Assembly (NCBI RefSeq): GCF_030652235.1 | Contig: NZ_JAUSBA010000032.1 | Coordinates: 32,862 to 96,861 of the forward strand | Length of the DNA stretch: 64,000 nt | Direction of reading: 5' to 3' | Source: Cypionkella sp. | GTDB lineage: Bacteria; Pseudomonadota; Alphaproteobacteria; Rhodobacterales; Rhodobacteraceae | Part shown: positions 34,023 through 43,871 of the stretch, in pieces | How the letters are laid out: each line of letters opens with the position of its first letter | Numbering within the stretch: the stretch's first letter is position 1 | Position numbers and translations under genes: made by a program | Notes under the pieces: generated by a model | Databases searched by the model: none | What the model was told of the DNA's origin: nothing | What the model saw: the letters and a program-made list of their open reading frames with translations, nothing else

Positions 34023-34070
34023 TTACCGGCCCATGCGCTTTATCCTTACGACGACTAGAATGCTGAGCAT
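34023..34070 (-). CDS. ilvB leader peptide, 15 aa (MLSILVVVRIKRMGR)
   Basis: Manual translation; seven branched-chain residues in positions 2-10, followed by terminator hairpin. Confidence 0.8.
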   Translation of the reverse strand: MLSILVVVRIKRMGR

Positions 34071-34096
34071 TACAGACCCCTTGAGCTTCGTTGGGG

Positions 34097-34125
34097 AAAC
34101 TAGGGCGGTGCGGCAGGGTCGTCAA
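34097..34125 (-). promoter_or_regulatory. Putative ilvB promoter (TTGACG-N17-TAGTTT on the minus strand)
   Basis: Hexamers at 34125-34120 and 34102-34097, 17-bp spacing, upstream of the leader peptide. Confidence 0.5.
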
Positions 34126-34385
34126 CTGCAAATCGACATGGAAAGTGTCGCTCAGATGCAGTTTTTTGAACTTTAATTGCGATAATGTGCGAAATTAAGC
34201 AATTTTAGCAATTCGCACAGGTCTGGATCATTCAATTTCCCCCGACTCGCGACCAACAGCCGCAGCCATGCCGCTTTTTTTGCATATATATCGCCGGCGC
34301 TTCAGGGCTGTATGTTGTGGATACACCCGCCGAAAACCACAAGTCATTCCCCGCGGGGAAAAGCCGTTAGGGCGGACACATCGTC

Positions 34386-34760
34386 TTAAGCGGGTTGCAA
34401 CAGATCCCAGCGATTGCCCCAAAGATCGCGCCACACCGCCACCGTGCCATATGCCTCATGGCGCGGGCTTTCCTCAAACACCCCACCCGCTGCGACAATC
34501 CGTGCTGCATCGCGGGCAAAATCATCGGTATGCAGGAACAGCCAAACCCGCCCGCCCGCCTGATCCCCCACCGCCGCAAGCTCGCGCGTATCCTTGGCCT
34601 GCGCCAACACAAGCTGCACCCCGCCGCCCGCAGGCTGCACCGTCACCCAACGCTTGTGGCCCTGATCTCTGTCGGCGGTAAGTGTAAACCCCAAGCCGTC
34701 GCAAAAGAACCGGATCGCCTGATCATAATCCGGCACCACCAAAGCCAGCGCGCCAATCAT
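34386..34760 (-). CDS. VOC/glyoxalase-family protein
   Basis: [22 protein letters not shown]...; start overlaps the end of bpt. Confidence 0.85.
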   Translation of the reverse strand: MIGALALVVPDYDQAIRFFCDGLGFTLTADRDQGHKRWVTVQPAGGGVQLVLAQAKDTRELAAVGDQAGGRVWLFLHTDDFARDAARIVAAGGVFEESPRHEAYGTVAVWRDLWGNRWDLLQPA

Positions 34761-35596
34761 TCCCTTGGCACGCTGCGCGCCTCGGGCAGCGAAATCCGCG
34801 CCACCTGCTCGGCAATCGGGTCGACCGACAGCGGATGCAACTCGGCCCGGTGATCGGCGGGATCGCCAATGTCCTGCCACGCGCCATGTTTGAAAATTTC
34901 CAGCGCATTGAACCCGGCCTTATAGTTCATCTTGCGGCTGCCCGGCACCCAATAGCCCAGATAGACGTAAGGCAGCCCAGCCTCGCGCGCGATGGCGATA
35001 TGGTCCAGAATGGCAAACGTCCCCAAAGACAGATCAATCATATCGGGGTCATAAAAGCTGTAAACCATCGACAGCCCGTCATCAAAAACATCGGTCAGCG
35101 CGACGCAAGCCAAGGGCCGCCCGGACTCGCCCGGCCCGCCCGCCCGCGTATACTCGATCACCCGGCTTTTGATCGGGGTCTCCTCGATCATCGCGGCGAA
35201 TTCGAACACATCCATATCGGCCATGCCGCCATCGGCGTGGCGGGCATCAAGGTAACGGCGGAACAAAGTGAACTGATCTTCCGTCGCCCAAGGGCTGGTG
35301 GCGTTGCGGCGCAGATGGGCGGCGTTCTTCAAAATCTTGCGCTGGGTGCGGCTGGGTTTGAAATCGGCCACCCTGATCCGCGCAGACAGACAGGCCGAAC
35401 ATTCCGCACAAGACGGCCGATAAAGCACGTTCTGACTGCGCCGAAACCCCTGTTTCGACAGCGAGTCATTCAACCGTTGCGCCTGATCGCCCTGCAAAGC
35501 CGTAAACAATTTGCGTTCCATCCGCCCCTCCAAATAGGGGCAGGGCTGCGGAGCCGTCACGTAAAACTGGGGCGCAATCGGAAGGGTGTGGCGCAT
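34757..35596 (-). CDS. bpt: Aspartate/glutamate leucyltransferase (Bpt; arginyltransferase family)
   Basis: [56 protein letters not shown]. Confidence 0.94.
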   Translation of the reverse strand: MRHTLPIAPQFYVTAPQPCPYLEGRMERKLFTALQGDQAQRLNDSLSKQGFRRSQNVLYRPSCAECSACLSARIRVADFKPSRTQRKILKNAAHLRRNATSPWATEDQFTLFRRYLDARHADGGMADMDVFEFAAMIEETPIKSRVIEYTRAGGPGESGRPLACVALTDVFDDGLSMVYSFYDPDMIDLSLGTFAILDHIAIAREAGLPYVYLGYWVPGSRKMNYKAGFNALEIFKHGAWQDIGDPADHRAELHPLSVDPIAEQVARISLPEARSVPRE

Positions 35597-35710
35597 TGTC
35601 TCGGGCCGCAAGGTTAGGGAAAGCATACCCTAGCAAGGCCAAGCCCCGCCGCCAAGCGCAATCAGACGCGCGATCCGCGCGGGTCAAGTCAGCGGAAACC
35701 TTGCACAAAC

Positions 35711-35741
35711 AAAAGCCCCCCGGCGCAAACCGGGGGGCTTT
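35711..35741 (-). terminator. Rho-independent terminator of the DUF2852 gene
   Basis: GCCCCCCGG...CCGGGGGGC with a T-rich tail on the minus strand. Confidence 0.7.
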
Positions 35742-35765
35742 GGGGTCAGACGATCCGCCCAAGGA

Positions 35766-36239
35766 TCAGTATTCGCCGGGGCGTGCCACTTCGGTCGGCG
35801 CAGCAGGGGCCGTGGCGGCACGGGCGCGGTCTTCCATAAAGCTGTCGAACTCAGACTTGTCTTTGGCCTCACGCAGACGTTGCAGGAACGACTCGAACGC
35901 GGTCTGCTCGTCTTCCAGACGGCGCAGCATATCGGTCTTGTAGGCATCGAACGCGGCATTGCCCGAGGGGCGCATTGCCGAATGGTGGCCGCCCCAATGC
36001 TTTTCATGACGCTCAAACTGACGGGCGCGACGTTCCGCGCAAGAAGAACGGCTGAACATACGTTTGCTCCAGATCATATAGGCCAGAAAGGCCAGGCCCA
36101 CGGGCCAGATGAAGATGAAGCCAAGCACCATGGCGGCGATCCAGGCACCTTTGCCTTTATCGTCAAGCCAAGCCTCGGCGCGGCGCAGGAAAGAAAAGAT
36201 TCCGCCAGAGGAAGGGGCGGTGGTTGAACTGGTATTCAT
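35766..36239 (-). CDS. DUF2852 domain-containing membrane protein
   Basis: AWIAAMVLGFIFIWPVGLAFLAYMIWSKRMF. Confidence 0.8.
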   Translation of the reverse strand: MNTSSTTAPSSGGIFSFLRRAEAWLDDKGKGAWIAAMVLGFIFIWPVGLAFLAYMIWSKRMFSRSSCAERRARQFERHEKHWGGHHSAMRPSGNAAFDAYKTDMLRRLEDEQTAFESFLQRLREAKDKSEFDSFMEDRARAATAPAAPTEVARPGEY

Positions 36240-36396
36240 CGGCGGACTCCCGTATTTCGGTGTATGTGAATGTCTTTCACATCAGCCAAGATGCGCTGTG
36301 TTGACTGCGCTTTCAAGGGTTATGTGAATGATATTTACATAAGGCTGGGTCGAGCGCCAAAAACGCGCGAAAACCCGCCTAAATCAATCCCCCGCC

Positions 36397-36469
36397 GCCC
36401 CGGACTTGATCCGGGGCCTCACAGGGGCTGGGCATACGATGAAAAGAGGCCCTGGATCAAGTCCGGGGC
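36397..36469. repeat. Intergenic palindromic repeat, GCCCCGGACTTGATCCGGGGCCTC inverted pair
   Basis: 24-bp arms 36397-36420 and 36446-36469 with one mismatch; each arm also self-palindromic. Confidence 0.85.
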
Positions 36470-36504
36470 AGCGGGGGGGCCTTCAGACTGTTCCGCCATA
36501 ACCT

Positions 36505-36969
36505 CTAAGCTGCAAAGTCCGCCACAATCGCCCCGGTGATCTGCTGCAACTGCGCGGGCGAGATCGCGAAAATATGCCGGGGCGTCCCCGCCGCCGCCCA
36601 TAGGGTTGGATAGGTCAGCAAGCGCGGGTCCATCCACAACGGCAGCGGCGTCAGATGCCCCAAGGGCGACACCCCGCCAATCGCAAACCCCGTCACCGCG
36701 CGCACCTGATTGGCATCGGCACGGCCCAAACCCTCGCCCGCCAACGCGCTGGCCTTCGCAGCATCCACCTGATTGCCGCCCGCAGTCAGAAACAGATACA
36801 ATCCGCGCTGGCCGCCAAAGATGATCGACTTTACAATCTGATCCAAGGCGCAGCCTGCCGCCGCAGCGGCTTGTCCGGCGGTGCGGGTTTCGCCCGGCAT
36901 TTCCAGCGGTGCGCCCGTAACCCCCGCGGCTTGCATCGCTGCCATAACCCGCGCCAGACTTTTGCTCAT
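36505..36969 (-). CDS. YbaK/EbsC-type aminoacyl-tRNA deacylase
   Basis: TRTAGQAAAAAGCALDQIVKSIIF, GFAIGGVSPLGH. Confidence 0.88.
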   Translation of the reverse strand: MSKSLARVMAAMQAAGVTGAPLEMPGETRTAGQAAAAAGCALDQIVKSIIFGGQRGLYLFLTAGGNQVDAAKASALAGEGLGRADANQVRAVTGFAIGGVSPLGHLTPLPLWMDPRLLTYPTLWAAAGTPRHIFAISPAQLQQITGAIVADFAA

Positions 36970-37062
36970 CACCGCCTCCATTTCCCGGCTTTATCGACAA
37001 ACCTCTCTTGTAGAGCAAGTCTGCCCGTTGACCCCACGCGCGCAGCACCGCAAATTGCGGGC

Positions 37063-39864
37063 ATGAGCCAGAATTTCGCCGCCCGCATCACCCGCCAGCC
37101 CATCGCCTATGACCGCGATCAGGCCGCTGATATTGCCACCAGCTTTGCCGACCTCGCGCCCGATCTGCGCGGTCTGCTGGCCAATACCGCCGGGTGCAGC
37201 CCCTATCTGAAGGCGCTGATGCTGCGCGAGGCGCAATGGCTGCGCGTCGCCCTGACCCTCGCGCCGGAAACCGCCTTCGCCGGGGTGTTGGTGGCGCTGC
37301 ATGATGTGGCGCTTGACCAACTGCCAAACGCGCTGCGCCAAGCCAAACGCCGCGCGGCTTTGCTGACGGCGCTGGCCGATCTGGGCGGGGTGTGGTCGCT
37401 GATGCAGGTGACAGGCGCGCTGACCGATCTTGCCGACCGCGCCGTTGATCTGGCGATGCAAAGACTTGTGGCCGACGAAATCCGCCGTGGCAAACTGCCC
37501 GGAGCCACCCCCGATGATGCGGCCACAGCTGGTGGCATGGTCAGCCTTGCGATGGGCAAGATGGGGGCGGGCGAGTTGAATTACTCCTCGGATATCGACC
37601 TGATCTGCCTGTTCGATCAGGACCGTTACGGCGATGATTGGCAAGACGCCCGCGCCGCTTTCATTCGGGTGACCCGCAAAATGGCGGTGATGCTGTCGGA
37701 TATCACCGCTGAAGGCTATGTTTTTCGCACAGACCTGCGCCTGCGGCCGGATGCTTCTGTGATGCCGGTGTGTCTGTCGATGGCCGCAGCCGAGGCCTAT
37801 TATGAAGCCCAAGGCCGCACATGGGAACGCGCGGCCTATATCAAAGCCCGCCCCTGTGGCGGTGATCTTGCGGCGGGCAATCGCTTTCTGAAAGCCCTGA
37901 CGCCGTTCGTCTGGCGCAAACACCTCGATTTCGCCGCGATCCAAGACGCCCATGACATGCGCCTGCGCATCCGCGAGCATCGTGGCTTGAATGGGGCTGT
38001 CACGGTCGAAGGCCACAATATGAAACTGGGCCAAGGTGGCATCCGCGAGATCGAATTCTTCACCCAAACCCGCCAACTGATCGCCGGGGGGCGTGATGTA
38101 ACCCTGCGCGACCGCACCACTTTGGGTGGTCTTAAGGCCTTGGCCGCGAAAGACTGGTTGCCGCCCGAGGTCGCGACCGACCTGTCGCAGCTTTACACCC
38201 AGCACCGCGAGCTAGAACACCGCATTCAGATGGTGAATGACGAGCAGACCCACAACCTGCCGACCTCCGCCGAAGGCATCGCCCGCATTGCCGCCTTCTG
38301 CGGGCAGGACGAGGCGAGCTTCCGCACAGATCTGCTCGACCGTCTCAGCCGCACTGACCGCCTCACCGAAGGCTTCTTCGCCCCCAGTGCGGTCGAAGCC
38401 GGTCCCGAACTGTCCGATCACGCAGCCCAGATCGTCAAAGGCTGGAGCAGTTATCCCGCCCTGCGTTCTGACCGCGCCCAAGCGATTTTCCTGCGCCTGC
38501 GCCCGGTCTTGCTGAAACGTCTGACCCGCGCCGCCAACCCCGATGAGGCCTTGGTGGCGCTGGATGGCTTCCTCGCGGGGCTGCCCTCGGGCGTGCAAAT
38601 CTTCTCGCTGTTCGAGGCCAACCCGCAACTGGTCGATCTGATCATCGACATCGCAGGCACCGCCCCCGCCTTGGCACGGTATCTGTCGCGCAACGCAAGC
38701 GTGCTGGATGCGGTGATCGGGGGCGCGTTCTTCGCGGCTTGGCCCACAACCGCTGCCCTCATCGCCGAATTGTCCAAACGCCTTGACGATATCCCCGATT
38801 ATGAGCGCAAACTCGACGCCGCCCGGCGCTGGATGAAGGAATGGCACTTCCGCATCGGGGTGCATCATCTGCGCGGCCTGATTGATGGCTTTGAGGCGGG
38901 CAAGCAATATGCCGATCTGGCCGAGGCGGTAATCGCGGCGCTGTGGCCGGTGGTCTGCGCGGATTTTGCCCTGAAACATGGGCAGGCTCCGGGGCGGGGC
39001 GCGGTCGTGCTGGGCATGGGAAGCTTGGGCGCTGGCCGCTTGAATGCGGGGTCCGACCTTGACCTGATCATGATCTATGACGCCGCCGGGGTGGAAAATT
39101 CCGACGGCAAACGCCCGCTCGCGGCGCGGCCCTATTACGCCCGCCTGACGCAAGCGATGGTCACAGCCCTGTCGGCGCAAATGGCGGAAGGGCGGCTTTA
39201 CGAGGTGGACGTGCGGCTGCGGCCTTCGGGGCGGCAAGGGCCGGTTGCAACCTCGATCGAGAGTTTCCGCAACTACCAGACCACCGAGGCTTGGACATGG
39301 GAACATCTCGCTTTGACCCGCGCGCGGGTGCTGGCGGGCGAGCCTACGCTCGCCGCCGAGGTCGAAGCGTTCCGGCGCGAAACCATTGCCAGCAAAGGGC
39401 AGGGGGCCACCGTGCTGAAAGACGTGGCCGACATGCGCGCTCGTCTGGCCGAGGCGAAGCCGGGGGCGGGCGGGTGGGATGCCAAATTTGGCCCCGGCCG
39501 GATGATGGACATCGAACTTCTGGCGCAAACCGTCGCCCTGCAAACCGCCAGCCCCGCGCGCGGGTTGGAACGTCAGATCGCGGCTGGGGGCCAGATCGCA
39601 GGCAAAATCACGGGCGGAACGCTGGCTAAACTGTCGCATTCGGATCAGTCGGCGCTTCTCGATGCCTATAGGTTGTGCTGGCAAATGCAGGCGGCGAGCA
39701 AACTGCTGTCCGACAAGCCGCTGGACCCTGAAACCTTGGGGCTTGGCGGGCGGGCCTTTCTTTTGCGCGAAGCGAACGAGGCCACAACCGAGGCGCTGAC
39801 CAAGCGGCTTGCGCGCGTGGCAGCGCTTGCAGAGCAGGTGATTTCGGCCCATTTGAACGGGTAA
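37063..39864 (+). CDS. glnE: Bifunctional glutamine synthetase adenylyltransferase/deadenylyltransferase
   Basis: MGKMGAGELNYSSDIDLICLFD and GMGSLGAGRLNAGSDLDLIMIYD; start at 37063. Confidence 0.96.
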   Translation: MSQNFAARITRQPIAYDRDQAADIATSFADLAPDLRGLLANTAGCSPYLKALMLREAQWLRVALTLAPETAFAGVLVALHDVALDQLPNALRQAKRRAALLTALADLGGVWSLMQVTGALTDLADRAVDLAMQRLVADEIRRGKLPGATPDDAATAGGMVSLAMGKMGAGELNYSSDIDLICLFDQDRYGDDWQDARAAFIRVTRKMAVMLSDITAEGYVFRTDLRLRPDASVMPVCLSMAAAEAYYEAQGRTWERAAYIKARPCGGDLAAGNRFLKALTPFVWRKHLDFAAIQDAHDMRLRIREHRGLNGAVTVEGHNMKLGQGGIREIEFFTQTRQLIAGGRDVTLRDRTTLGGLKALAAKDWLPPEVATDLSQLYTQHRELEHRIQMVNDEQTHNLPTSAEGIARIAAFCGQDEASFRTDLLDRLSRTDRLTEGFFAPSAVEAGPELSDHAAQIVKGWSSYPALRSDRAQAIFLRLRPVLLKRLTRAANPDEALVALDGFLAGLPSGVQIFSLFEANPQLVDLIIDIAGTAPALARYLSRNASVLDAVIGGAFFAAWPTTAALIAELSKRLDDIPDYERKLDAARRWMKEWHFRIGVHHLRGLIDGFEAGKQYADLAEAVIAALWPVVCADFALKHGQAPGRGAVVLGMGSLGAGRLNAGSDLDLIMIYDAAGVENSDGKRPLAARPYYARLTQAMVTALSAQMAEGRLYEVDVRLRPSGRQGPVATSIESFRNYQTTEAWTWEHLALTRARVLAGEPTLAAEVEAFRRETIASKGQGATVLKDVADMRARLAEAKPGAGGWDAKFGPGRMMDIELLAQTVALQTASPARGLERQIAAGGQIAGKITGGTLAKLSHSDQSALLDAYRLCWQMQAASKLLSDKPLDPETLGLGGRAFLLREANEATTEALTKRLARVAALAEQVISAHLNG

Positions 39865-39879
39865 TAAGTCGGGTGAAGT

Positions 39880-40170
39880 ATGGGGAGACGCGCGGTGGAT
39901 CTATCAGAAGCAGACCCAAAAGGGTTGGTGCGCGAAAGCTACAACATCGAAGGCATCAGCTATGGCGAATGCGGCTCGATCTTCATCGACTGGGTTTTAA
40001 GCCTGCCAGCGGTGGTCAACACCCCCGATTGCATCCGGGCCTTGCTGGCGCATTACGGCATCCCAAACCCCGATCACCCGATGACAAAGGTGCTGACCGA
40101 GGCCTTGACCGCGCCCGAACACCCCAAACGCAGGGGCGGCCGCGCCGCGCGGTTTGCCTCCAATCCATAA
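39880..40170 (+). CDS. Conserved hypothetical protein, 96 aa
   Basis: VDLSEADPKGLVRESYNIEGISYGECGSIFIDWVLSLP; directly downstream of glnE. Confidence 0.65.
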   Translation: MGRRAVDLSEADPKGLVRESYNIEGISYGECGSIFIDWVLSLPAVVNTPDCIRALLAHYGIPNPDHPMTKVLTEALTAPEHPKRRGGRAARFASNP

Positions 40171-40332
40171 GGCAGACCAGGCAAACACGCGCCGATGCCG
40201 CCCATTTTAGGCGACCTGCACCACATAATGTGGTTAAGAAGCGGTAAACCACTAGTCTCTCCCAGCTGGGAAGACATGCGGTGATCAATAGCGGGGGCAA
40301 CGCGCTTCAGCGCCCTCGCCCCCCTGAAAGAT

Positions 40333-40971
40333 TTAGCGCAGCAACACAGCCTCTGCTGCCAGCGTGGTGATCGCCGCCCAATCGCCCTTGAGCATCGCCT
40401 CTTTGGGGGCCACCCAAGAGCCGCCGACGCACAGAATATTCTTCAAGCCAAGGTATTCCCGCGCGTTCTTCAGGCTGATCCCGCCCGTTGGGCAGAACGA
40501 CACCTGCGGAATAGGCGCGCCGATGGATTTTAAATACGGCGCACCGCCGGCCTGCTCTGCGGGGAAGAACTTCTGCACCGTATAGCCCAGTTCCAGCAAC
40601 GCCATGATCTCGGACGCCGTCGCAGCCCCCGGCAACAGCGGCAATTCATATTCCGCACAGGCGTCCAGCAACCGCTCGGTCGCCCCCGGTGAGACCCCAA
40701 ACTTGGCCCCCGCTGCCTTCGCCGCCTTCACATCCGCGGGCGTCAGCAAGGTGCCAGCCCCCACCACACCGCCCGGCACTTCGGACATCGCCCGGATCGC
40801 ATCCAGCGCGCAAGCGGTGCGCAGCGTGACCTCCAGCGCAGGCAGCCCGCCCTTCACCAAAGCTTCGGCCAGCGGTTTGGCATGCGCCAGATCGTCGATC
40901 ACCAGCACCGGCACCACCGGGGCAAGGCGGCAGATTTCGGCGGCAAGGCGGGATTGTTTGCTCGGTTTCAT
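40333..40971 (-). CDS. eda: 2-dehydro-3-deoxy-phosphogluconate (KDPG) aldolase
   Basis: PVVPVLVIDDLAHAKPLAEALVKGGLPALEVTLRT, FCPTGGISLKNAREYL. Confidence 0.95.
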   Translation of the reverse strand: MKPSKQSRLAAEICRLAPVVPVLVIDDLAHAKPLAEALVKGGLPALEVTLRTACALDAIRAMSEVPGGVVGAGTLLTPADVKAAKAAGAKFGVSPGATERLLDACAEYELPLLPGAATASEIMALLELGYTVQKFFPAEQAGGAPYLKSIGAPIPQVSFCPTGGISLKNAREYLGLKNILCVGGSWVAPKEAMLKGDWAAITTLAAEAVLLR

Positions 40972-41023
40972 CGTGGTCTCCATCCCCATCTTGCGGGGCA
41001 GGTTGAAAGTGCGGAGGCAAAAC

Positions 41024-42829
41024 TTAGATCACCACAGCCGCGCCGGTTTCCGAGGTGCCGACGTTGCGGCGGAACGCCTCGAACAACTCGCGGCCCATGC
41101 CGTGGCGGTTGCCGGAAAGGTCAGCAGTGACAGGTTCGCGGGTATCAAAATCAGCGGCCAGTACCGACAAGGTGCCCGCCACCGCATCCAGACGCACAAT
41201 ATCACCATCGCGCAACCGTGCAAGCGGGCCACCCTTGGCGGCCTCGGGTGAGACGTGGATCGCCGCAGGCACACGGCCAGAAGCCCCCGACATCCGGCCA
41301 TCCGTCACCAAAGCCATCTTCAGCCCGCGATCTTGGCAGACCGACAGCATCGGCGTCAGCGAGTGCAATTCCGGCATCCCATTGGCTTGTGGGCCTTGGA
41401 AGCGCACAACAACTATCGTGTCAGAGGTGAACTCGCCCGCCTTGAACGCCGCTTTCACATCGTTCTGGTCATGGAAAATCCGGCAAGGCGCCTCGATGAT
41501 ATGGCGCTCGGGTGCCACAGCGGACACCTTGATCACGCCACGCCCGAGGTTGCCGGACAGTTGCCGCAGCCCCCCGGTGGGTTGGAACGGATCAGAGACG
41601 GGCCGCAGAATTTTGTCGTTCAGCGTGTGGTTTGAGCCCGGTGTCCAGGTCAGTCGACCATCCAGCAACTTCGGCTCGGTCCGGTAATGCCGCAGACCTT
41701 CGCCCGCCACCGTCTTGGCATCGCCATGCAGCAGGCCATGATCCAGCAATTGCCCGATCATATAGCCCAGCCCGCCCGCCGCGTGGAAATGGTTCACATC
41801 GGCCAGACCATTCGGGTAGACCTTGGCCATCAAAGGCACCGCTTGGCTGATCTCATCAAAATCCGCCAGATCCAGCAGCACGCCCGAAGCCCGCGCCATT
41901 GCAGGCAGGTGCAGCACCAAATTCGTCGAGCCGCCTGTCGCCATCAACCCGACCAGACCGTTGACATAGGCGCGTTCGTCTAGAACCTCGCCCGCCGGGC
42001 GGAAATCATTGCCCAATGCGGTGATCGCCACCGCACGTTCCACCGCATAAGTGGTCAAAGCCTCGCGCAGCGGCGTATTGGGATTCACAAACGACGCACC
42101 CGGCAGGTGCAGGCCCATGAATTCCATCAGCATCTGATTGGTGTTGGCGGTGCCGTAAAACGTGCAGGTGCCGGGGCCGTGGTAGCTGGCCATCTCGGCC
42201 GCCATCAGCTCCTCGCGCCCGACCGCTCCGGTGGCAAACGCATTGCGCACCTTGGATTTTTCGTCATTTGGCAGCCCCGAGGTCATCGGCCCCGCGGGCA
42301 CGAACACCGCTGGAATATGGCCAAACGCCGCCGCCGCCATCACCAGACCGGGGACGATCTTATCACAAACCCCGAGAAACAGCGCCGCGTCAAAAGTGTT
42401 GTGCGACAAAGCCACGCCCGCCGACAATGCAATCACATCGCGCGAGAACAGTGACAACTCCATCCCGGCCTGCCCTTGGGTGACGCCATCGCACATCGCC
42501 GGAACCCCGCCTGCAACCTGCGCTGTGGCACCAGCTTTGCGGGCCGCCTCGCGGATCAGTTTGGGGTAATCCTCATAGGGCTGATGCGCCGAGAGCATGT
42601 CATTATAGGCCGTCACGATGCCGATATTCGGCACCCGCCCTGCGGCCAGCGCCGCCTTATCCGCCCCCATCGCGGCATAGGCATGCGCCTGATTGCCGCA
42701 AGACAGATGCGCGCGCGCCGGACCCTGCGCTGCCGCTGCCGCCAGCCGTGTCAGATAATCGCCCCGCGTCTGCGCCGAGCGCTCGCGGATCCGGTCAGTC
42801 ACGCGGTCAATGGTAGAATTCAACGACAT
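41024..42829 (-). CDS. edd: Phosphogluconate dehydratase
   Basis: [47 protein letters not shown]; upstream of eda. Confidence 0.96.
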   Translation of the reverse strand: MSLNSTIDRVTDRIRERSAQTRGDYLTRLAAAAAQGPARAHLSCGNQAHAYAAMGADKAALAAGRVPNIGIVTAYNDMLSAHQPYEDYPKLIREAARKAGATAQVAGGVPAMCDGVTQGQAGMELSLFSRDVIALSAGVALSHNTFDAALFLGVCDKIVPGLVMAAAAFGHIPAVFVPAGPMTSGLPNDEKSKVRNAFATGAVGREELMAAEMASYHGPGTCTFYGTANTNQMLMEFMGLHLPGASFVNPNTPLREALTTYAVERAVAITALGNDFRPAGEVLDERAYVNGLVGLMATGGSTNLVLHLPAMARASGVLLDLADFDEISQAVPLMAKVYPNGLADVNHFHAAGGLGYMIGQLLDHGLLHGDAKTVAGEGLRHYRTEPKLLDGRLTWTPGSNHTLNDKILRPVSDPFQPTGGLRQLSGNLGRGVIKVSAVAPERHIIEAPCRIFHDQNDVKAAFKAGEFTSDTIVVVRFQGPQANGMPELHSLTPMLSVCQDRGLKMALVTDGRMSGASGRVPAAIHVSPEAAKGGPLARLRDGDIVRLDAVAGTLSVLAADFDTREPVTADLSGNRHGMGRELFEAFRRNVGTSETGAAVVI

Positions 42830-42890
42830 GGGGCACCTCAGGCTTGGCAAAAAAGCTGCAATAGTGGCGTGTTTTAGCTGTAACAGATGC

Positions 42891-42904
42891 TGTTAGCGCT
42901 AACA
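42891..42904. promoter_or_regulatory. Perfect 14-bp operator-like palindrome TGTTAGCGCTAACA upstream of edd
   Basis: 62 bp upstream of the edd ATG; LacI/GntR-type operator architecture. Confidence 0.6.
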
Positions 42905-43122
42905 ACAAGGTTTTGCTGCTGCCGCGCACAAATTCTGATCGTAGGGGGAGGGCGCTGGCCGCAGGTCATTGGCCCGATGCAATCCGGCCACAGTCGCAAA
43001 AGCACCCGTATCATACCTTGATTTGGCGCGATGTTCACCAAAAACCCGCCACATTCGCAGGGCTTTATTTGGTTAATGCCCGACAAGTCTAAAGGCGGCG
43101 GGCCAACCAAAAGGGTGCAGCT

Positions 43123-43815
43123 ATGAAGATGACTTCGATTACCGCACTGGTTCTGGCCTTGAGCCTTTCAGCCTGCGCGCAAACCACCTCTATGTCGACG
43201 CAAAATCAGGTGTCGTCGGATCTGTCGCAAGCTTCGCGCCTGCCGCAAGCCCCCGGCCCGCGCGGCCCAGTGATGCTGCAAGCGGAATATGATGTGAAGG
43301 CGTTGAACGTCATTGTCCCGCGCGCCTTGAAGGTGTCGGAAGCCAATACCTTCCGCCCCAGTGCCGATATCGTCTGGCGCGGTGATCTGCCGGGCGACCG
43401 TTATGCGCAAGTGAAGGCGATCTTTGAGGATGCCGCAGCGCGCAGCACTGCGACGATGCACACGGGCGCACCGGTTGTGGTCGATCTGGAAGTCGTGCGC
43501 TTTCACTGCCTCACTGAGAAAACCCGCTACACCATCGGCGGTGTGCATTCGATGCATTTCCTGATGACGGTGCGAGATGCGGCCACTGGGGCCATCGTGC
43601 AGGGGCCACGCATGATCGTGGCCGATGTCAAAGGTGCAGGCGGGGCGCGGGCGATTGCCGAGGAAGAAGCGGGCCGCACGCAAAAAGTCGTGGTGACCGA
43701 CCGTCTGACCGAAGTGATCCGGCGCGAGCTTTCGGCTCCAGTCACTGTCCTGCCCGCTGCTGCGGTGGTGACGCGGTTTGACGGCACCCCGGCGCAGTTG
43801 GCCAGTATTCAATAA
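43123..43815 (+). CDS. Putative lipoprotein (DUF6778-like)
   Basis: Lipobox LALSLSACAQ; conserved-looking hypothetical. Confidence 0.7.
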   Translation: MKMTSITALVLALSLSACAQTTSMSTQNQVSSDLSQASRLPQAPGPRGPVMLQAEYDVKALNVIVPRALKVSEANTFRPSADIVWRGDLPGDRYAQVKAIFEDAAARSTATMHTGAPVVVDLEVVRFHCLTEKTRYTIGGVHSMHFLMTVRDAATGAIVQGPRMIVADVKGAGGARAIAEEEAGRTQKVVVTDRLTEVIRRELSAPVTVLPAAAVVTRFDGTPAQLASIQ

Positions 43816-43871
43816 GACCGCGCAATAAACGCAGGGCTTTTCACAGCCGAGATATCTTAGTATGGGGGGGC

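Noticed and set aside
38212-39852. 546-aa minus-strand ORF opposite glnE
   Set aside because: Shadow ORF; GlnE is unambiguous on the plus strand.
40190-40330. Possible sRNA between the glnE-downstream ORF and eda (GGTTAAGAAGCGGTAAACC plus hairpins)
   Set aside because: CtrA-like match is imperfect and the GC hairpin lacks a T-tract in either direction; insufficient support.
41055-41687. 210-aa plus-strand ORF over edd
   Set aside because: Antisense to phosphogluconate dehydratase, no domain features.
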